Assembly (NCBI GenBank): GCA_030148805.1
Contig: JASBSS010000003.1
Coordinates: 1-57,191, forward strand
DNA: 57,191 nt
Direction: 5' to 3'
Origin: Thiogranum sp.
GTDB lineage: Bacteria; Pseudomonadota; Gammaproteobacteria; DSM-19610
Shown here: positions 7,809-17,701 of the stretch, in pieces
How positions within the stretch are numbered: position 1 is the first letter of the stretch
Layout: every line of letters starts with the position of its first letter
Position numbers and translations under genes: made by a program
Notes under the pieces: model-generated
Databases searched by the model: none
Told to the model about the DNA's origin: nothing
The model's input: the letters and a program-made list of their open reading frames with translations, nothing else

Positions 7809-9222
7809 GGCGATCGGCTTGCGCCCGCTTTCACTGGCCCAACGGCTGACTTTATTGATCGCCGTGGCCGCGATGCTGATATTCGTGGTGTTCGGCTGGG
7901 TCATCGGCACCGCCATGGAGCAGCACTTCGAGGCCGGGGACATCGCCGAGCTCGAGGTCATTGGGGATGCGGTGGAGGACGGGCTCGCCGGCGTGCGTTC
8001 GGCGGCCGACTTCCAGCGCCTGGAGAAACGCTTCAAGGACATACTGGTCAGTCACCACCGCGCCGGGCTCCATATCAGCGACGCCCGGGGAGAGCCGGTC
8101 TACGCCAGTGACGGGCCGGATCTGGCGGCGCTGGCGCGCCGTCTTGGCCGGGCGCCCGACGGCTCGGTGCACCGCTGGAGCGATGCCGATCACAACTACC
8201 GCGCCCTCGTGCGTCGCGCCGCCATCCCCACCACGCTTGGGACCAGTCCCCTCACCCTGACCATCGCTTTGCAGACCGACTACCACATCCGTTTTCTCAC
8301 GCATTTTCGCAAGACCCTGTGGCTGATGATCGTGGCCAGCATCGGCATCATGACCTTCATGGGCTGGATCGCCGTGCGCCAGGGGCACGCGCCGCTGCGG
8401 CGTATCGTGTCCCGAATTCGGCGGATCAGCGCCAGCGAACTCAATGTCCGCCTGGAGCCGGATACGGTTCCGGCGGAGCTGCGCGATCTGGCCGTCTCGT
8501 TCAACGAAATGCTCCAGCGCGTGGACGCGAGCTTCCATCGACTCACCGGTTTCAACGCCGACATCGCCCATGAACTGCGCACGCCGATCGCCAATCTGAT
8601 GACACAGACCCAGGTGGCCATGTCGCGGGCGCGCACCGTCGAACAATATCGCGAGACGCTCTACTCCAACATGGAGGAATACGAACGCATGGCGCAAATG
8701 GTCAACGACATGTTGTTTCTGGCCCAGACCGAGAGCTCGCCGCAACAGCGCGACGACGCGCCGCTGGAACTTGGGCAGGAACTGAAAGCCCTATTCGACT
8801 ACTACGAGGGCTGGGCGGAGGAGCGCGGCGTCAGGCTGCAACTGGAGGGCAGTGGCACGGTCAGGGGTGACCGGGCGATGCTGCAACGCGCCCTGGGCAA
8901 CCTGCTATCCAACGCCATCCGCCATACGCCGTCTGGCGAAACCGTCCGGGTACGGCTCAGGCGCACATCCGAGGTCGAAATCGAGGTTGCGGTGGAAAAC
9001 CCGGGAGATACCATCGGCGCCGAACATCTGCCAAAACTCTTCGATCGCTTCTACCGCGTCGACCGCTCGCGTCAGCGCGAAGGCAGCGGCGCCGGCCTCG
9101 GGCTGGCGATTGTCAAATCGATCGTGGAAGCCCATGGCGGCAGCATCAGCGTGCAATCCGCCGCCGGCCTCACGCGTTTCCAACTCCGGCTGCCCGCGGG
9201 TCCTGGCGATAGAACCGACTGA
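7795..9222 (+). CDS. copS: Copper sensor histidine kinase CopS
   Basis: This is an inner-membrane heavy-metal sensor kinase of 475 residues. TM1 lies at about residues 18-40 and TM2 at about 173-193, enclosing a periplasmic sensor loop of about 130 residues that contains several His ([10 protein letters not shown]). HAMP follows, then HisKA with His259 in DIAHELRTP, then an HATPase domain (N box [12 protein letters not shown] box [11 protein letters not shown]). The GTG start at 7795 overlaps copR by 14 nt. The last 53 bases overlap, on the opposite strand, the 3' end of the mtfA-like gene. Confidence 0.9.
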
Positions 9223-9949
9223 GCTGGTGATAGACGGCGGGGAAGCTTTGCCACAGGCGCTCCGGCGCGACAAAGAACGCCTCGCTCATCACCGCGAAGA
9301 ACTCCGCCGGGCTCTCGGCGGCGTAGGCATCCAACGCGGTGGGCTGTCCGCCGTCGAGCTGATCGCACATCGTCTCGTAGGCCTGGGTAAAGGCCCGGGT
9401 CCAGTCTTGGCGCGACATGTCGGCATGCAGCGGCGGCATGCCATTTGCCGTCCCGTTGAGCATATCCAGCTTATGGGCGAATTCATGTAAGATCACGTTG
9501 CCGGTCTCCTCCTGCTCCAAGGTCTGCGGACAGACCTCGGCCCATGACAGAATCAGCGGTCCCCGCTCCCAGGACTCGCCTTCGAGCGCGCGTTCCGATT
9601 CGTGTACCACGCCGGCTTCGTCGTATTCCTCGTGCCGCACCACGAAGGTATCCGGATAGAGGATGATTTCATGCCAGCCGGCGTAATATTCCAGCCCGAG
9701 GTTGAGAATCAACAGGCAGGCCTGGGCCGCGACATACACGCGCATCTCGTCGTCGACCTGCAGGCCACCGGCACCCACGAAGGTCTTCTCGCGTAGCATC
9801 AGGCTGGCCAGTTCGTGCAGCCGGGCCTGGGCGTGTGGGTCCAGCGCGGCCAGCAAGGGCAGCCGCGCCACCGTTCGCCGCCAGAGCTCGTCGGCGATCA
9901 GCGGGCGTCGCGAAAAACGCGACCAACGGCGCCACAGCCGCGAAAGCAC
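9170..9949 (-). CDS. mtfA: MtfA-like zinc metallopeptidase (M90 family)
   Basis: The 259-residue cytosolic protein has the zinc-peptidase motif HEFAH (His155, Glu156, His159) within NVILHEFAHKLDMLNG, and the downstream Glu-bearing helix ESPAEFFAVMSEAFF that is typical of MtfA. In enterobacteria MtfA binds the Mlc repressor and has peptidase activity; whether that applies here is unknown. The GTG start at 9949 lies 4 nt after the stop of the RND pump gene, so it belongs to that operon. Its final codons are antisense to the end of copS over 53 bp, an unusual convergent overlap. Confidence 0.85.
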   Translation of the reverse strand: MLSRLWRRWSRFSRRPLIADELWRRTVARLPLLAALDPHAQARLHELASLMLREKTFVGAGGLQVDDEMRVYVAAQACLLILNLGLEYYAGWHEIILYPDTFVVRHEEYDEAGVVHESERALEGESWERGPLILSWAEVCPQTLEQEETGNVILHEFAHKLDMLNGTANGMPPLHADMSRQDWTRAFTQAYETMCDQLDGGQPTALDAYAAESPAEFFAVMSEAFFVAPERLWQSFPAVYHQLSRFYRQDPRAAGVGNA

Positions 9950-9953
9950 ACGT

Positions 9954-12900
9954 CTACTCCGCTACCGCGTCGCCGGCGGCTTTCATGCGCTTGCGCATCA
10001 AGGCATAGTAGAGCACCGGAATCACCACCAGCGTCAGCACGGTGGACACCAACAACCCGAAGATCAGCGCGATCGCGAGTCCCCGGAAAATCGGGTCGTC
10101 GAGTATGAACAAGGCCCCCATGATGGCGGCCAGCCCCGTAAGAATGATCGGCTTGGCGCGGATCGCCCCGGCGCGTATGACCGCCTCCTCGAACGCCACT
10201 CCGCGCGCGACCTCCTCGTTGATGAAATCCACCAGCAGAATCGAGTTGCGCACGATGATACCCGCCAGCGCGATCATGCCGATCATCGACGTGGCGGTGA
10301 ACTGCGCGCCCAACAGCGCGTGGCCGGGCATGACGCCGATAATGGTCAGGGGTATCGGCGCCATGATGATCAGCGGCACCAGGTACGAGCGGAACTGCGC
10401 CACTACCAGCAGATAGATCAGAATCAGCCCGACCGAATAGGCGATACCCATGTCGCGGAAGGTCTCGTAGGTGATCTGCCACTCTCCGTCCCACTTCAAA
10501 CTGTAGCGATAGGGGTTTTCGGGAGGCTGAATGAAGTACTGCTCCAGCGGCTCGCCATAGGCGGTCAAATCATTTTTGATCGTGGTGTAGATCGATGCCA
10601 TTCCATAGAGCGGACTGTCCAGCTCGCCGGCCATGTCACCGGTGACGAAGACCACCGGCAGCAGATCTTTATGATAGATCGAACGTTCGATGCTCGACTT
10701 GCGCACGCTGATCAGTTCCGACAAAGGCACGCGACGGCCGTCGTTCGCGGCCACTTTCAGTGCCAGTATCTGATCGAGACCGGCCTTGTCACGCACCGGC
10801 AGCTCCAGCCGTATGGGTACCGGATACTTGGCGTCGGGATCGTGCAGGTAGCTGACGTCCTCACCGCCCAGGAGGGTATTCACCGCGGCGACCACCGTCG
10901 CCTGACTGACGCCCAGACGCGCGCTGCGGGCACGGTCGATGCTGAGGGTCCAACGGGGCGCGGAATACTCCACGCTATCGTCGACGTCGACGATATCGGG
11001 TGTCTGCCGAAAGACGGTCTTGACCTGCTCGGCCACCTTGATCTGCCCGGCGTAATCCAGACCGTAGATCTCGGCCACCAGCGGCGAGAGCACCGGTGGC
11101 CCCGGCGGCACTTCCACCACCTTGACCACGCCGCCATAGCGCTGGCCAATGGCGTGCAAGGGCGCGCGTACCGCCAGCGCGATATCGTGGCTTTTGCGCT
11201 GACGGTGTTTCTTGTCGATCAGGTTCACCTGGATGTCGCCGACGTTGTCGCCGCGGCGCAGATAGTACTGGCGCACCAGCCCGTTGAAGTTGATCGGCGC
11301 GGCGGTGCCCGCGTAGATCTGATAGTCGCTCACTTCATCGACCCCGGCCAGATAAGCGGCCAGCTCCGTGAGCACCCGGTTGGTCTGCTCCAGTGGCGTG
11401 CCCTCGGGCATGTCCAGCACCACCTGGAATTCAGACTTGTTGTCGAACGGCAGCATTTTCAGCACCACCAGCTTGAAACCGGCGAGCGCCACCGACAACA
11501 GGATCAACAGCACGATTCCGGCCAGCATGAACAAGCGCGCCCGGCGCCCTTCGCCGCCGCGCAGGAACGGTCGCAGCATGCGCCGGAACCACGCCACGAC
11601 CCGCGGATTCCCGCCTTCGGGGTCTTCGGCGGCCGCGCCCGAGCCATGATGGCGCAACAGCTTCAGCGACATCCAGGGGGTGACCACCAGGGCGACGGCC
11701 AGCGAAATCAACATGCCCATGCTCGCGTTGATCGGTATGGGACTCATATAGGGCCCCATCAGACCGGTGACGAAAGCCATCGGCAGCAACGCGGCGATCA
11801 CGGTAAAGGTCGCCAGAATGGTCGGACCGCCTACCTCGTCGACCGCCCGGGGTATGGCCTGCACCAGATTCAGCTTGCCCAGCTGCATATGGCGATGGAT
11901 GTTTTCCACCACCACCACGGCGTCGTCGACCAGAATGCCGATGGAGAAAATCAGGGCGAATAGCGATACCCGATTGAGGGTGAAGCCCCAGGCCCAGGAG
12001 GCGAACAAGGTGATCGCCAGGGTGATCACCACCGCCGCACCCACGATCACCGCCTCGCGCCAGCCGAGGCTGATGATGACCAACAGCACCACCGAGGCGG
12101 TGGCGAAAATCAGCTTCTTGATCAGCGTCTGGGCCTTCTGGTCGGCGGTCACACCGTAATTACGGGTGATTTCCGCGTGCACGCCATCGGGAATGAAGGT
12201 CCCCTCCAGGGCGTGCATGCGGGAGATGACCTGGTCGGCGATCTGCACGGCATTGGTTCCGGGTTGCTTGGCGATCGCCAGGGTCACCGCCGGCTGCAGT
12301 GCGGCGCTGGGCCCGCCGTCGCCGGCCGGACCCCTGCCGTACCATACGTACTGTTCCGGCTGATCGGAGCCGCGGCTGACCTCGGCCACGTCGCGCAGAT
12401 AGACCGGGCCGCCGGCGTGCATGCCCACCACCAGGTCGGCCACTTCCTGCGCCGAATGGAACAGCTCGCCGACCTTGATCCGTATCACCCGGTTATCCGC
12501 CACCAGCGCCCCGGCCTCACCGGAACGGTTGGCGGCCTGTAACGCGGCGCGCAGATCGCCGAGCGATATCCCGAAGCCGGCCAGACGCTGGGGATCGAGC
12601 AGCACGTGCACCACCGGATCGGGACCGCCAATGGTATAGATGTCGCGCGTTCCCGCGACCCGCTTGAGCTCCACCTCCAGCGCGTGCGCCACGCTGCGCA
12701 ACTGCGCCGCCCCGCTCTGCGGATCGTCGTTCCACAGGGTGACCGAGACGATCGGCACGTCGTCGATCCCTTTGGGCTTGACCAGCGGCTGCCCCACGCC
12801 GATACCGGCGGGCAACCAGTCCTGATTGGAATACAGGGCGTTGTAGAGCCGCACGATGGCATCGGTCCGGTGCTGCCCGACCTCGAACTCCACCGTCAGG

Positions 12901-13190
12901 GTGGCCAGGCCGGGGCGGGACTGGGAATAGATATGCTTGACGCCCTTGATTTCCGAGAGCACCTGTTCGCTCGAGGAGGTCACCAGCTGTTCGACCTGGC
13001 GCGCCGAGGCACCGGGAAAAGGAATGAACACGTTGGCGAAGGTGACGTCGATCTGCGGCTCTTCCTCGCGCGGTGTCACCGCGATGGCGAACAAACCGAG
13101 CAGCAATCCCAGCAACGCCAGCAGCGGTGTGATTTCGGTCTGCAGAAACTGACGGGCGACCCGCCCGGAGAACCCCAGGCGCTCAGTCAT
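9954..13190 (-). CDS. RND-family efflux pump inner-membrane protein
   Basis: This is a proton-driven resistance-nodulation-division pump of about 1078 residues in the AcrB/acriflavin-resistance superfamily. It has one TM near the N terminus, a large periplasmic porter domain, the TM4 proton-relay segment GILVDDAVVVVENI with paired Asp, a second periplasmic loop, and the C-terminal TM bundle (MIGMIALAGIIVRNSILLVDF). It lacks the methionine triad context of CusA, so substrates are probably organic compounds rather than copper; this is inference. The ATG at 13190 overlaps the adaptor stop by 8 nt; a GTG at 13205 is an alternative. No outer-membrane channel gene is adjacent. Confidence 0.92.
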   Translation of the reverse strand: MTERLGFSGRVARQFLQTEITPLLALLGLLLGLFAIAVTPREEEPQIDVTFANVFIPFPGASARQVEQLVTSSSEQVLSEIKGVKHIYSQSRPGLATLTVEFEVGQHRTDAIVRLYNALYSNQDWLPAGIGVGQPLVKPKGIDDVPIVSVTLWNDDPQSGAAQLRSVAHALEVELKRVAGTRDIYTIGGPDPVVHVLLDPQRLAGFGISLGDLRAALQAANRSGEAGALVADNRVIRIKVGELFHSAQEVADLVVGMHAGGPVYLRDVAEVSRGSDQPEQYVWYGRGPAGDGGPSAALQPAVTLAIAKQPGTNAVQIADQVISRMHALEGTFIPDGVHAEITRNYGVTADQKAQTLIKKLIFATASVVLLVIISLGWREAVIVGAAVVITLAITLFASWAWGFTLNRVSLFALIFSIGILVDDAVVVVENIHRHMQLGKLNLVQAIPRAVDEVGGPTILATFTVIAALLPMAFVTGLMGPYMSPIPINASMGMLISLAVALVVTPWMSLKLLRHHGSGAAAEDPEGGNPRVVAWFRRMLRPFLRGGEGRRARLFMLAGIVLLILLSVALAGFKLVVLKMLPFDNKSEFQVVLDMPEGTPLEQTNRVLTELAAYLAGVDEVSDYQIYAGTAAPINFNGLVRQYYLRRGDNVGDIQVNLIDKKHRQRKSHDIALAVRAPLHAIGQRYGGVVKVVEVPPGPPVLSPLVAEIYGLDYAGQIKVAEQVKTVFRQTPDIVDVDDSVEYSAPRWTLSIDRARSARLGVSQATVVAAVNTLLGGEDVSYLHDPDAKYPVPIRLELPVRDKAGLDQILALKVAANDGRRVPLSELISVRKSSIERSIYHKDLLPVVFVTGDMAGELDSPLYGMASIYTTIKNDLTAYGEPLEQYFIQPPENPYRYSLKWDGEWQITYETFRDMGIAYSVGLILIYLLVVAQFRSYLVPLIIMAPIPLTIIGVMPGHALLGAQFTATSMIGMIALAGIIVRNSILLVDFINEEVARGVAFEEAVIRAGAIRAKPIILTGLAAIMGALFILDDPIFRGLAIALIFGLLVSTVLTLVVIPVLYYALMRKRMKAAGDAVAE

Positions 13191-14262
13191 CGGTTGTGCC
13201 GACACGCTGCTGTTTCAACCGGATGCCGGCGGCCACCGGATCCAGCGCGACGCGCTCGCCCGGCTCCAGTCCCGCCAGGACCACGGTAAGTTCGCCCGGC
13301 ACCTCACGTCCCAGGCGCAGTTGGCGCAAATGCAGCCGTTGCTCGGCGTCCACCACATAGACGCCGCTGACTTCGCTGCGATGCACAATCGCCCGCGTCG
13401 GTATCGCCAGCTCCTGTCTCTGACCGAGACTGAAGGCCACCTTGACCAGCATGCCGGGATACAGACCGTGTTGTCCCGGCGGCAGTTGCACCCGCACGGT
13501 AAAGGTATGACTGGCGGCATCGGCGTAAGGGAAAAAGGTCAGATTGTCGCTTTCCAGCCAGCCGCCCGCGGGCACGCTGACGCGGGCGTGGTTGGCCGCG
13601 CGTACCCGCGCGGCGAAGTGGCTCGGCACCTCGGTCTTGACGCGCAGGTTTTCCAGCGACAGGCCGGTGGCCAGGCGGGTCCCCACCTGCACCTGCTCAC
13701 CCGGCTCGACGAAACGTTCGACCATTACGCCGGTGAAGGGTGCTCGCACGGTGGTGTATTCCCACTGCTCCCGCGCCTGCTCCAGCGCCGCCTGGGCGGC
13801 GCTGACCTGGGCGCGCGCCGACTTCATGTCCGCCTCGGCGCGGTCGAGCTGCGATTTGCTCACCACTTTTTTCTCGATCAGCTGCCGGATCCGCTCATAG
13901 TTGGCCTGGGCGTCGCTGGCCCGCGCCCGCGCCCGCGCCTCCTCCGCCTTGGCCTTGTCGAGTTCCGCCTTCTGACGCGCATCGTCGATACGCACGATGA
14001 CTTCGCCCTTCGGCACCAGGTCGTTCACATCGAAGGGAAGCGCGACGATTTCGCCGGCGGTCTGGGCGGAAACCGTGGAGCGGGATACCGCCTCGACCAC
14101 CCCGTCGAAGCGTTGCTCGTCGCTCAGCGCGTGCAACTCGGCGGTCACCGTTTTCAGCTCCGACGAGCCGAGCGGGGCGGCGGCGGGCATCCCCCCGGGC
14201 CAACCGGCCAGGGCTGCGATCAACGCCACACCGAAGGAAATTGCGGGGATCCTGCGCGACAC
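13183..14262 (-). CDS. RND membrane-fusion (periplasmic adaptor) protein
   Basis: This is the HlyD/AcrA-type adaptor linking the RND pump to an outer-membrane channel. The 359-residue protein has an N-terminal signal or anchor (residues 5-28), a biotinyl-lipoyl half (AQTAGEIVALPFDVNDLVPKG), an alpha-helical hairpin at about residues 95-165 (AKAEEARARARASDAQANYE), the second lipoyl half (TVRAPFTGVMVERFVEPGE), and beta-barrel and membrane-proximal domains. The GTG start has GAGGTG just upstream. It precedes the pump gene with an overlap and is divergent from the glycerate kinase gene. Confidence 0.9.
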   Translation of the reverse strand: MSRRIPAISFGVALIAALAGWPGGMPAAAPLGSSELKTVTAELHALSDEQRFDGVVEAVSRSTVSAQTAGEIVALPFDVNDLVPKGEVIVRIDDARQKAELDKAKAEEARARARASDAQANYERIRQLIEKKVVSKSQLDRAEADMKSARAQVSAAQAALEQAREQWEYTTVRAPFTGVMVERFVEPGEQVQVGTRLATGLSLENLRVKTEVPSHFAARVRAANHARVSVPAGGWLESDNLTFFPYADAASHTFTVRVQLPPGQHGLYPGMLVKVAFSLGQRQELAIPTRAIVHRSEVSGVYVVDAEQRLHLRQLRLGREVPGELTVVLAGLEPGERVALDPVAAGIRLKQQRVGTTDD

Positions 14263-14440
14263 TGGGCACCTCGTTCACAACTATGCGGGTTCAGTATTAT
14301 TCGGTGATTGCCGGAAAATGGCAAACGACCCGTCGGCGCGCGCGGCGGCGTACAATCAGGCTCCGCTTTGGTTTAGACTAGCAAGCCATGTCGTACAGTC
14401 ACCGGCGCTCGGCCGGCTTACCGGATGCGGGAACGCCCTT

Positions 14441-15622
14441 GTGAAAATCGTCGTGGCCCCGAATGCTTTCAAGGGCTCGCTCAGCGCGGCGCAGGCGGCC
14501 GAGGCCATCCAAACGGGCATCCGCCGCGTCCTGCCCGAGGCCCGGCTGGTGCTGGTGCCGGTGGCCGACGGCGGCGACGGTCTGGTGGAGGTTCTGGCCG
14601 CACCGCTGGGCGCCCAGCGCCATGTGCGCACCGTCTCGGGTCCACTCGGTGCCCGCGTGCGGGCGGCCTTTCTTTACTGCCCCGAGCGGCGACTGGCGGT
14701 CATCGAAATGGCCTCCGCGGCCGGGCTGGCGTTGCTCCCGACCGACGCCCTGGATCCGTTGCACAGCACCACCCGGGGCGTGGGTCAATTGCTGTACGCC
14801 GCCCTTGAACTGGGCGCGCGCCACGTCGTTCTCGGTATCGGCGGCAGTGCCACCACCGACGGCGCCACAGGCCTGGCCGCCAGCCTGGGCGTGCGCTTTC
14901 TCGACCGCGAAGGCCACCCGGTGACGGGCGACGGCGCCAACCTCGAACGCATCGAACACATCGACCTCAGTCGACTCGACCCGAGAATGAACGCGATCCG
15001 TCTCGAGGTGGCCTGTGACGTCGACAACCCCTTGCTCGGAGCGCGCGGCGCCGCCGCGGTGTACGCCCCGCAGAAAGGCGCCAACGCCACCCAGACCGAT
15101 CGCCTGGAACAGGGCTTGGCCCACTTCGCCAAGGTCATCCAGCGCGAGCTGGCGGTCGACGTCCGTTCTCTGCCCGGCGGCGGCGCCGCCGGTGGCATGG
15201 GCGCCGGACTGAAAGCGTTGTTCCAGGCGCAACTCAGACCAGGCGCCCAACTGGTGCTGGAACTGCTCGGCGTGGAGGACGCCGTCGCCGGCGCCGATCT
15301 GGTGTTCACCGGCGAAGGCCGGCTCGATCGGCAGACGGCGTTTGGCAAGGCGCCCGGGGCAGTGGCGAGCCTGGCCCAAAAGCACGCCGTGCCTTGCATC
15401 GCCCTGGCCGGCGCCCTGGACGAGTCGGCCTACGAACTGAACGCCAACGGCTTCAGCGCACTGTTCAGTCTCAGCCCCGGCGCCCGCTCACTGACGCAGT
15501 TGATGGAGCACGCGGAGGTTCATCTGGCCCGCGCGGCGGAACAGGCGCTGCGTTGCCTGCTCGCGGGCAGGGAAAGCGCGCCCGAGCGCGCGCCACCGTC
15601 GGCGCCCGGAGCCGCGGCATGA
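14441..15622 (+). CDS. garK: Glycerate kinase (GarK/GlxK type)
   Basis: This enzyme phosphorylates D-glycerate with ATP, giving 2-phosphoglycerate in this family. The 393-residue protein starts with KIVVAPNAFKGSLSA, has VADGGDG near residue 42, the glycine loop GIGGSATTDG (133-140) and a C-terminal VFTGEGRLDRQTAFGKAP motif. It starts at a GTG with a GCGGGA site upstream; no in-frame ATG fits better. Its stop overlaps the next start as ATGA. Beside a glucosylglycerate phosphorylase it makes sense as the enzyme that recovers glycerate into glycolysis. Confidence 0.9.
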   Translation: MKIVVAPNAFKGSLSAAQAAEAIQTGIRRVLPEARLVLVPVADGGDGLVEVLAAPLGAQRHVRTVSGPLGARVRAAFLYCPERRLAVIEMASAAGLALLPTDALDPLHSTTRGVGQLLYAALELGARHVVLGIGGSATTDGATGLAASLGVRFLDREGHPVTGDGANLERIEHIDLSRLDPRMNAIRLEVACDVDNPLLGARGAAAVYAPQKGANATQTDRLEQGLAHFAKVIQRELAVDVRSLPGGGAAGGMGAGLKALFQAQLRPGAQLVLELLGVEDAVAGADLVFTGEGRLDRQTAFGKAPGAVASLAQKHAVPCIALAGALDESAYELNANGFSALFSLSPGARSLTQLMEHAEVHLARAAEQALRCLLAGRESAPERAPPSAPGAAA

Positions 15623-16494
15623 ACGCCGGCTTTCAGGTGCCGGGCTGCCCACTGATCGTCTACACGGATCTCGATGGCACCTTGCTGGATCACGATACCT
15701 ACCGCTTCGATGCCGCGCTGCCCGCCTTGCGGCGGCTCCAGGCGCTGTCGATTCCGATTGTGCCGGTGACCAGCAAGACGCTGGCCGAACTCGACCCGTT
15801 GTTGAACCAGCTGCAGATCGCGGGGCCCTGCATCGCTGAAAACGGCGCGTTGATCGCCACGCCGCTGGACTACTTCAGCCACCCGACAGACGCCGAGGAG
15901 ATCCGCGGTCGGTTCCAGGTGCGCTATCTCGCGCGCCGTTACGACGCGATCAAGACACTGCTCGCGTCGCTACGGGCCGGGTTCGGCTTTGTCTTTACCG
16001 GTTTCGCGGACATGGACGACGCCGAGGTGGCGCGGCTCACCGGACTGGACGTCGCGGCCGCCGCCCTGGCACGGCAACGTCTGGCCTCGGAGCCTTTGCT
16101 GTGGCGCGACAGCGCCGCGGCGCTGGCGGAATTCAACCGGCAATTGCAAGCTCACGGCTGCACCCTGGTCGCCGGCGGGCGCTTCCACCACGTGCTCGGC
16201 GACAGCGACAAAGCCGGCGCCATCGCCCGGCTCAACCGGGACTTCGTCGCCGCCGGTTTCAGCCGCTTCACTACCGTCGCCCTCGGCGACAGCCCCAACG
16301 ACGCCAGCATGCTCCAGGCCAGCGACATCGCCGTGGTGGTGTCGGCCAAGGACGGCCCGCGGCTGTCACTCGCCGCGCACGCCAATGCCTTCACCACCCG
16401 GGCGCGCGGGCCGCAGGGGTGGAACGAATTCTTTCACCAACATCTGGACGATCTGCTGCTGCGGCTGAACGCAAAAAGGACCCACCATGGCTGA
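15619..16494 (+). CDS. Mannosyl/glucosyl-3-phosphoglycerate phosphatase (HAD family)
   Basis: The 291-residue protein is a HAD subfamily IIB phosphatase. The catalytic pair Asp17/Asp19 is in YTDLDGTLL, motif II is PVTSKT, and motif IV is GDSPNDASML. The family member dephosphorylates mannosyl- or glucosyl-3-phosphoglycerate to the free glycoside. Because the neighbouring transferase looks like GpgS, glucosyl-3-phosphoglycerate is the likelier substrate. The start overlaps the glycerate kinase stop by 4 nt and its end overlaps the next gene by 8 nt. Confidence 0.88.
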   Translation: MNAGFQVPGCPLIVYTDLDGTLLDHDTYRFDAALPALRRLQALSIPIVPVTSKTLAELDPLLNQLQIAGPCIAENGALIATPLDYFSHPTDAEEIRGRFQVRYLARRYDAIKTLLASLRAGFGFVFTGFADMDDAEVARLTGLDVAAAALARQRLASEPLLWRDSAAALAEFNRQLQAHGCTLVAGGRFHHVLGDSDKAGAIARLNRDFVAAGFSRFTTVALGDSPNDASMLQASDIAVVVSAKDGPRLSLAAHANAFTTRARGPQGWNEFFHQHLDDLLLRLNAKRTHHG

Positions 16495-17701
16495 TTTTTT
16501 CCAATACGGCGACATCACCACGCTGCACAAGTTGCGCCCACGCCCCATAGAGGCGCTGGAGGAGGAACTGCGCGAATTCGCCCGCATCCGGCCGATGGCG
16601 CTGATCCTGCCCAGCCTGTATTCCGAACTCGAGGGCGAGGCCCTACCCCGGATTGTCGAACACCTGCGCCATGCCGGCTATATCTCCGATATCATCGTCG
16701 GCCTGGACAAGGCCGACGCCGGGCAGTTTCGTCGGGCGCGCGAATTCTTCTCCGTGCTGCCGCAACGCACCCATATCCTCTGGCAGGACGGCGCGCGCCT
16801 GCGTGCGATCGACGAACAGCTGGCCGCGAAAGGCCTGTCGCCGCAGCACGAAGGCAAGGGGCGCAATGTCTGGTTCTGCTTCGGTTATGCGCTGGCGCTG
16901 GCGCACGTCGAGGCGGTGGCGCTGCACGATTGCGACATCACCACCTACGACCGCGGCTTTCCCGCGCGCCTGTTTTATCCGGTCGCCAACCCGACCTTCA
17001 GCTTCGAGTTCTGCAAGGGGTATTACGCCCGCATCCACGGCAACAAACTCAGCGGTCGGCTCACGCGCCTGTTCGTCACCCCCCTGCTCAGAGCATTGAA
17101 GAAGGTCGTCGGCAATCGGGATTATCTGGAGTTCATGGACAGTTTCCGCTATCCGTTGTCGGGCGAGTTTTCGCTGCGACGCGACTTCATCCAGACCATG
17201 CGCATCCCCGGAGACTGGGGACTGGAAGTCGGAGTGTTGTCCGAGGTCTATCGCAATCTTTCGCGCCACCAGGTCTGCCAGGTGGACATCGCCGATACCT
17301 ATGACCACAAACACCAGGTGCTGTCGGCGGACGAGCAGGATACCGGCCTGGTGAAAATGAGCGAGGAGATCGCCCGCTCGCTGTTTCGCAAGCTGGCGAC
17401 CGAGGGCATTCCGCTCACCCCGGAGTCCTTCCGCTCCATCAAGGCCAGTTACTTCCGGATCGCGCTGGAGTCCATCGAACAGTACTACTACGACGCCATG
17501 ATCAATGGGCTGGACTTCGACCGCCACGCCGAGGAAGGCAGCGTCGATCTGTTCGCCCAGAGCATCATGACCGCCGGCGAGGCCTTTCTCGCCCACCCGA
17601 TGGAAGCCCCCTTCATCCCCAACTGGAACCGCGTGCACAGCGCCATCGCGGATTTCGGCGAACAGATCCGCGCCGCCGTGGCGGCCGACTATCGCGACTG
17701 A
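16487..17701 (+). CDS. gpgS: Glucosyl-3-phosphoglycerate synthase (GT81)
   Basis: It transfers glucose from an NDP-glucose to 3-phosphoglycerate, the first step of glucosylglycerate synthesis. The 404-residue protein has a GT-A fold; ALILPSLYSE lies near the N terminus and the metal-binding DCD is at residues 148-150 (ALHDCDITTYDRG). The segment SGEFSLRRDFIQTMRIPGDWGLEVGVLSE is the conserved acceptor region of GpgS-type enzymes. A mannosyl specificity cannot be excluded. It follows the phosphatase with an 8-nt overlap and converges on the GH13_18 gene with a 13-nt overlap. Confidence 0.88.
   Translation: MADFFQYGDITTLHKLRPRPIEALEEELREFARIRPMALILPSLYSELEGEALPRIVEHLRHAGYISDIIVGLDKADAGQFRRAREFFSVLPQRTHILWQDGARLRAIDEQLAAKGLSPQHEGKGRNVWFCFGYALALAHVEAVALHDCDITTYDRGFPARLFYPVANPTFSFEFCKGYYARIHGNKLSGRLTRLFVTPLLRALKKVVGNRDYLEFMDSFRYPLSGEFSLRRDFIQTMRIPGDWGLEVGVLSEVYRNLSRHQVCQVDIADTYDHKHQVLSADEQDTGLVKMSEEIARSLFRKLATEGIPLTPESFRSIKASYFRIALESIEQYYYDAMINGLDFDRHAEEGSVDLFAQSIMTAGEAFLAHPMEAPFIPNWNRVHSAIADFGEQIRAAVAADYRD

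Noticed and set aside
9702-11963. 753-codon plus-strand open frame opposite the RND pump
   Set aside because: It has a low-complexity His/Gln/Arg composition typical of antisense frames, and the opposite strand is a full RND pump.
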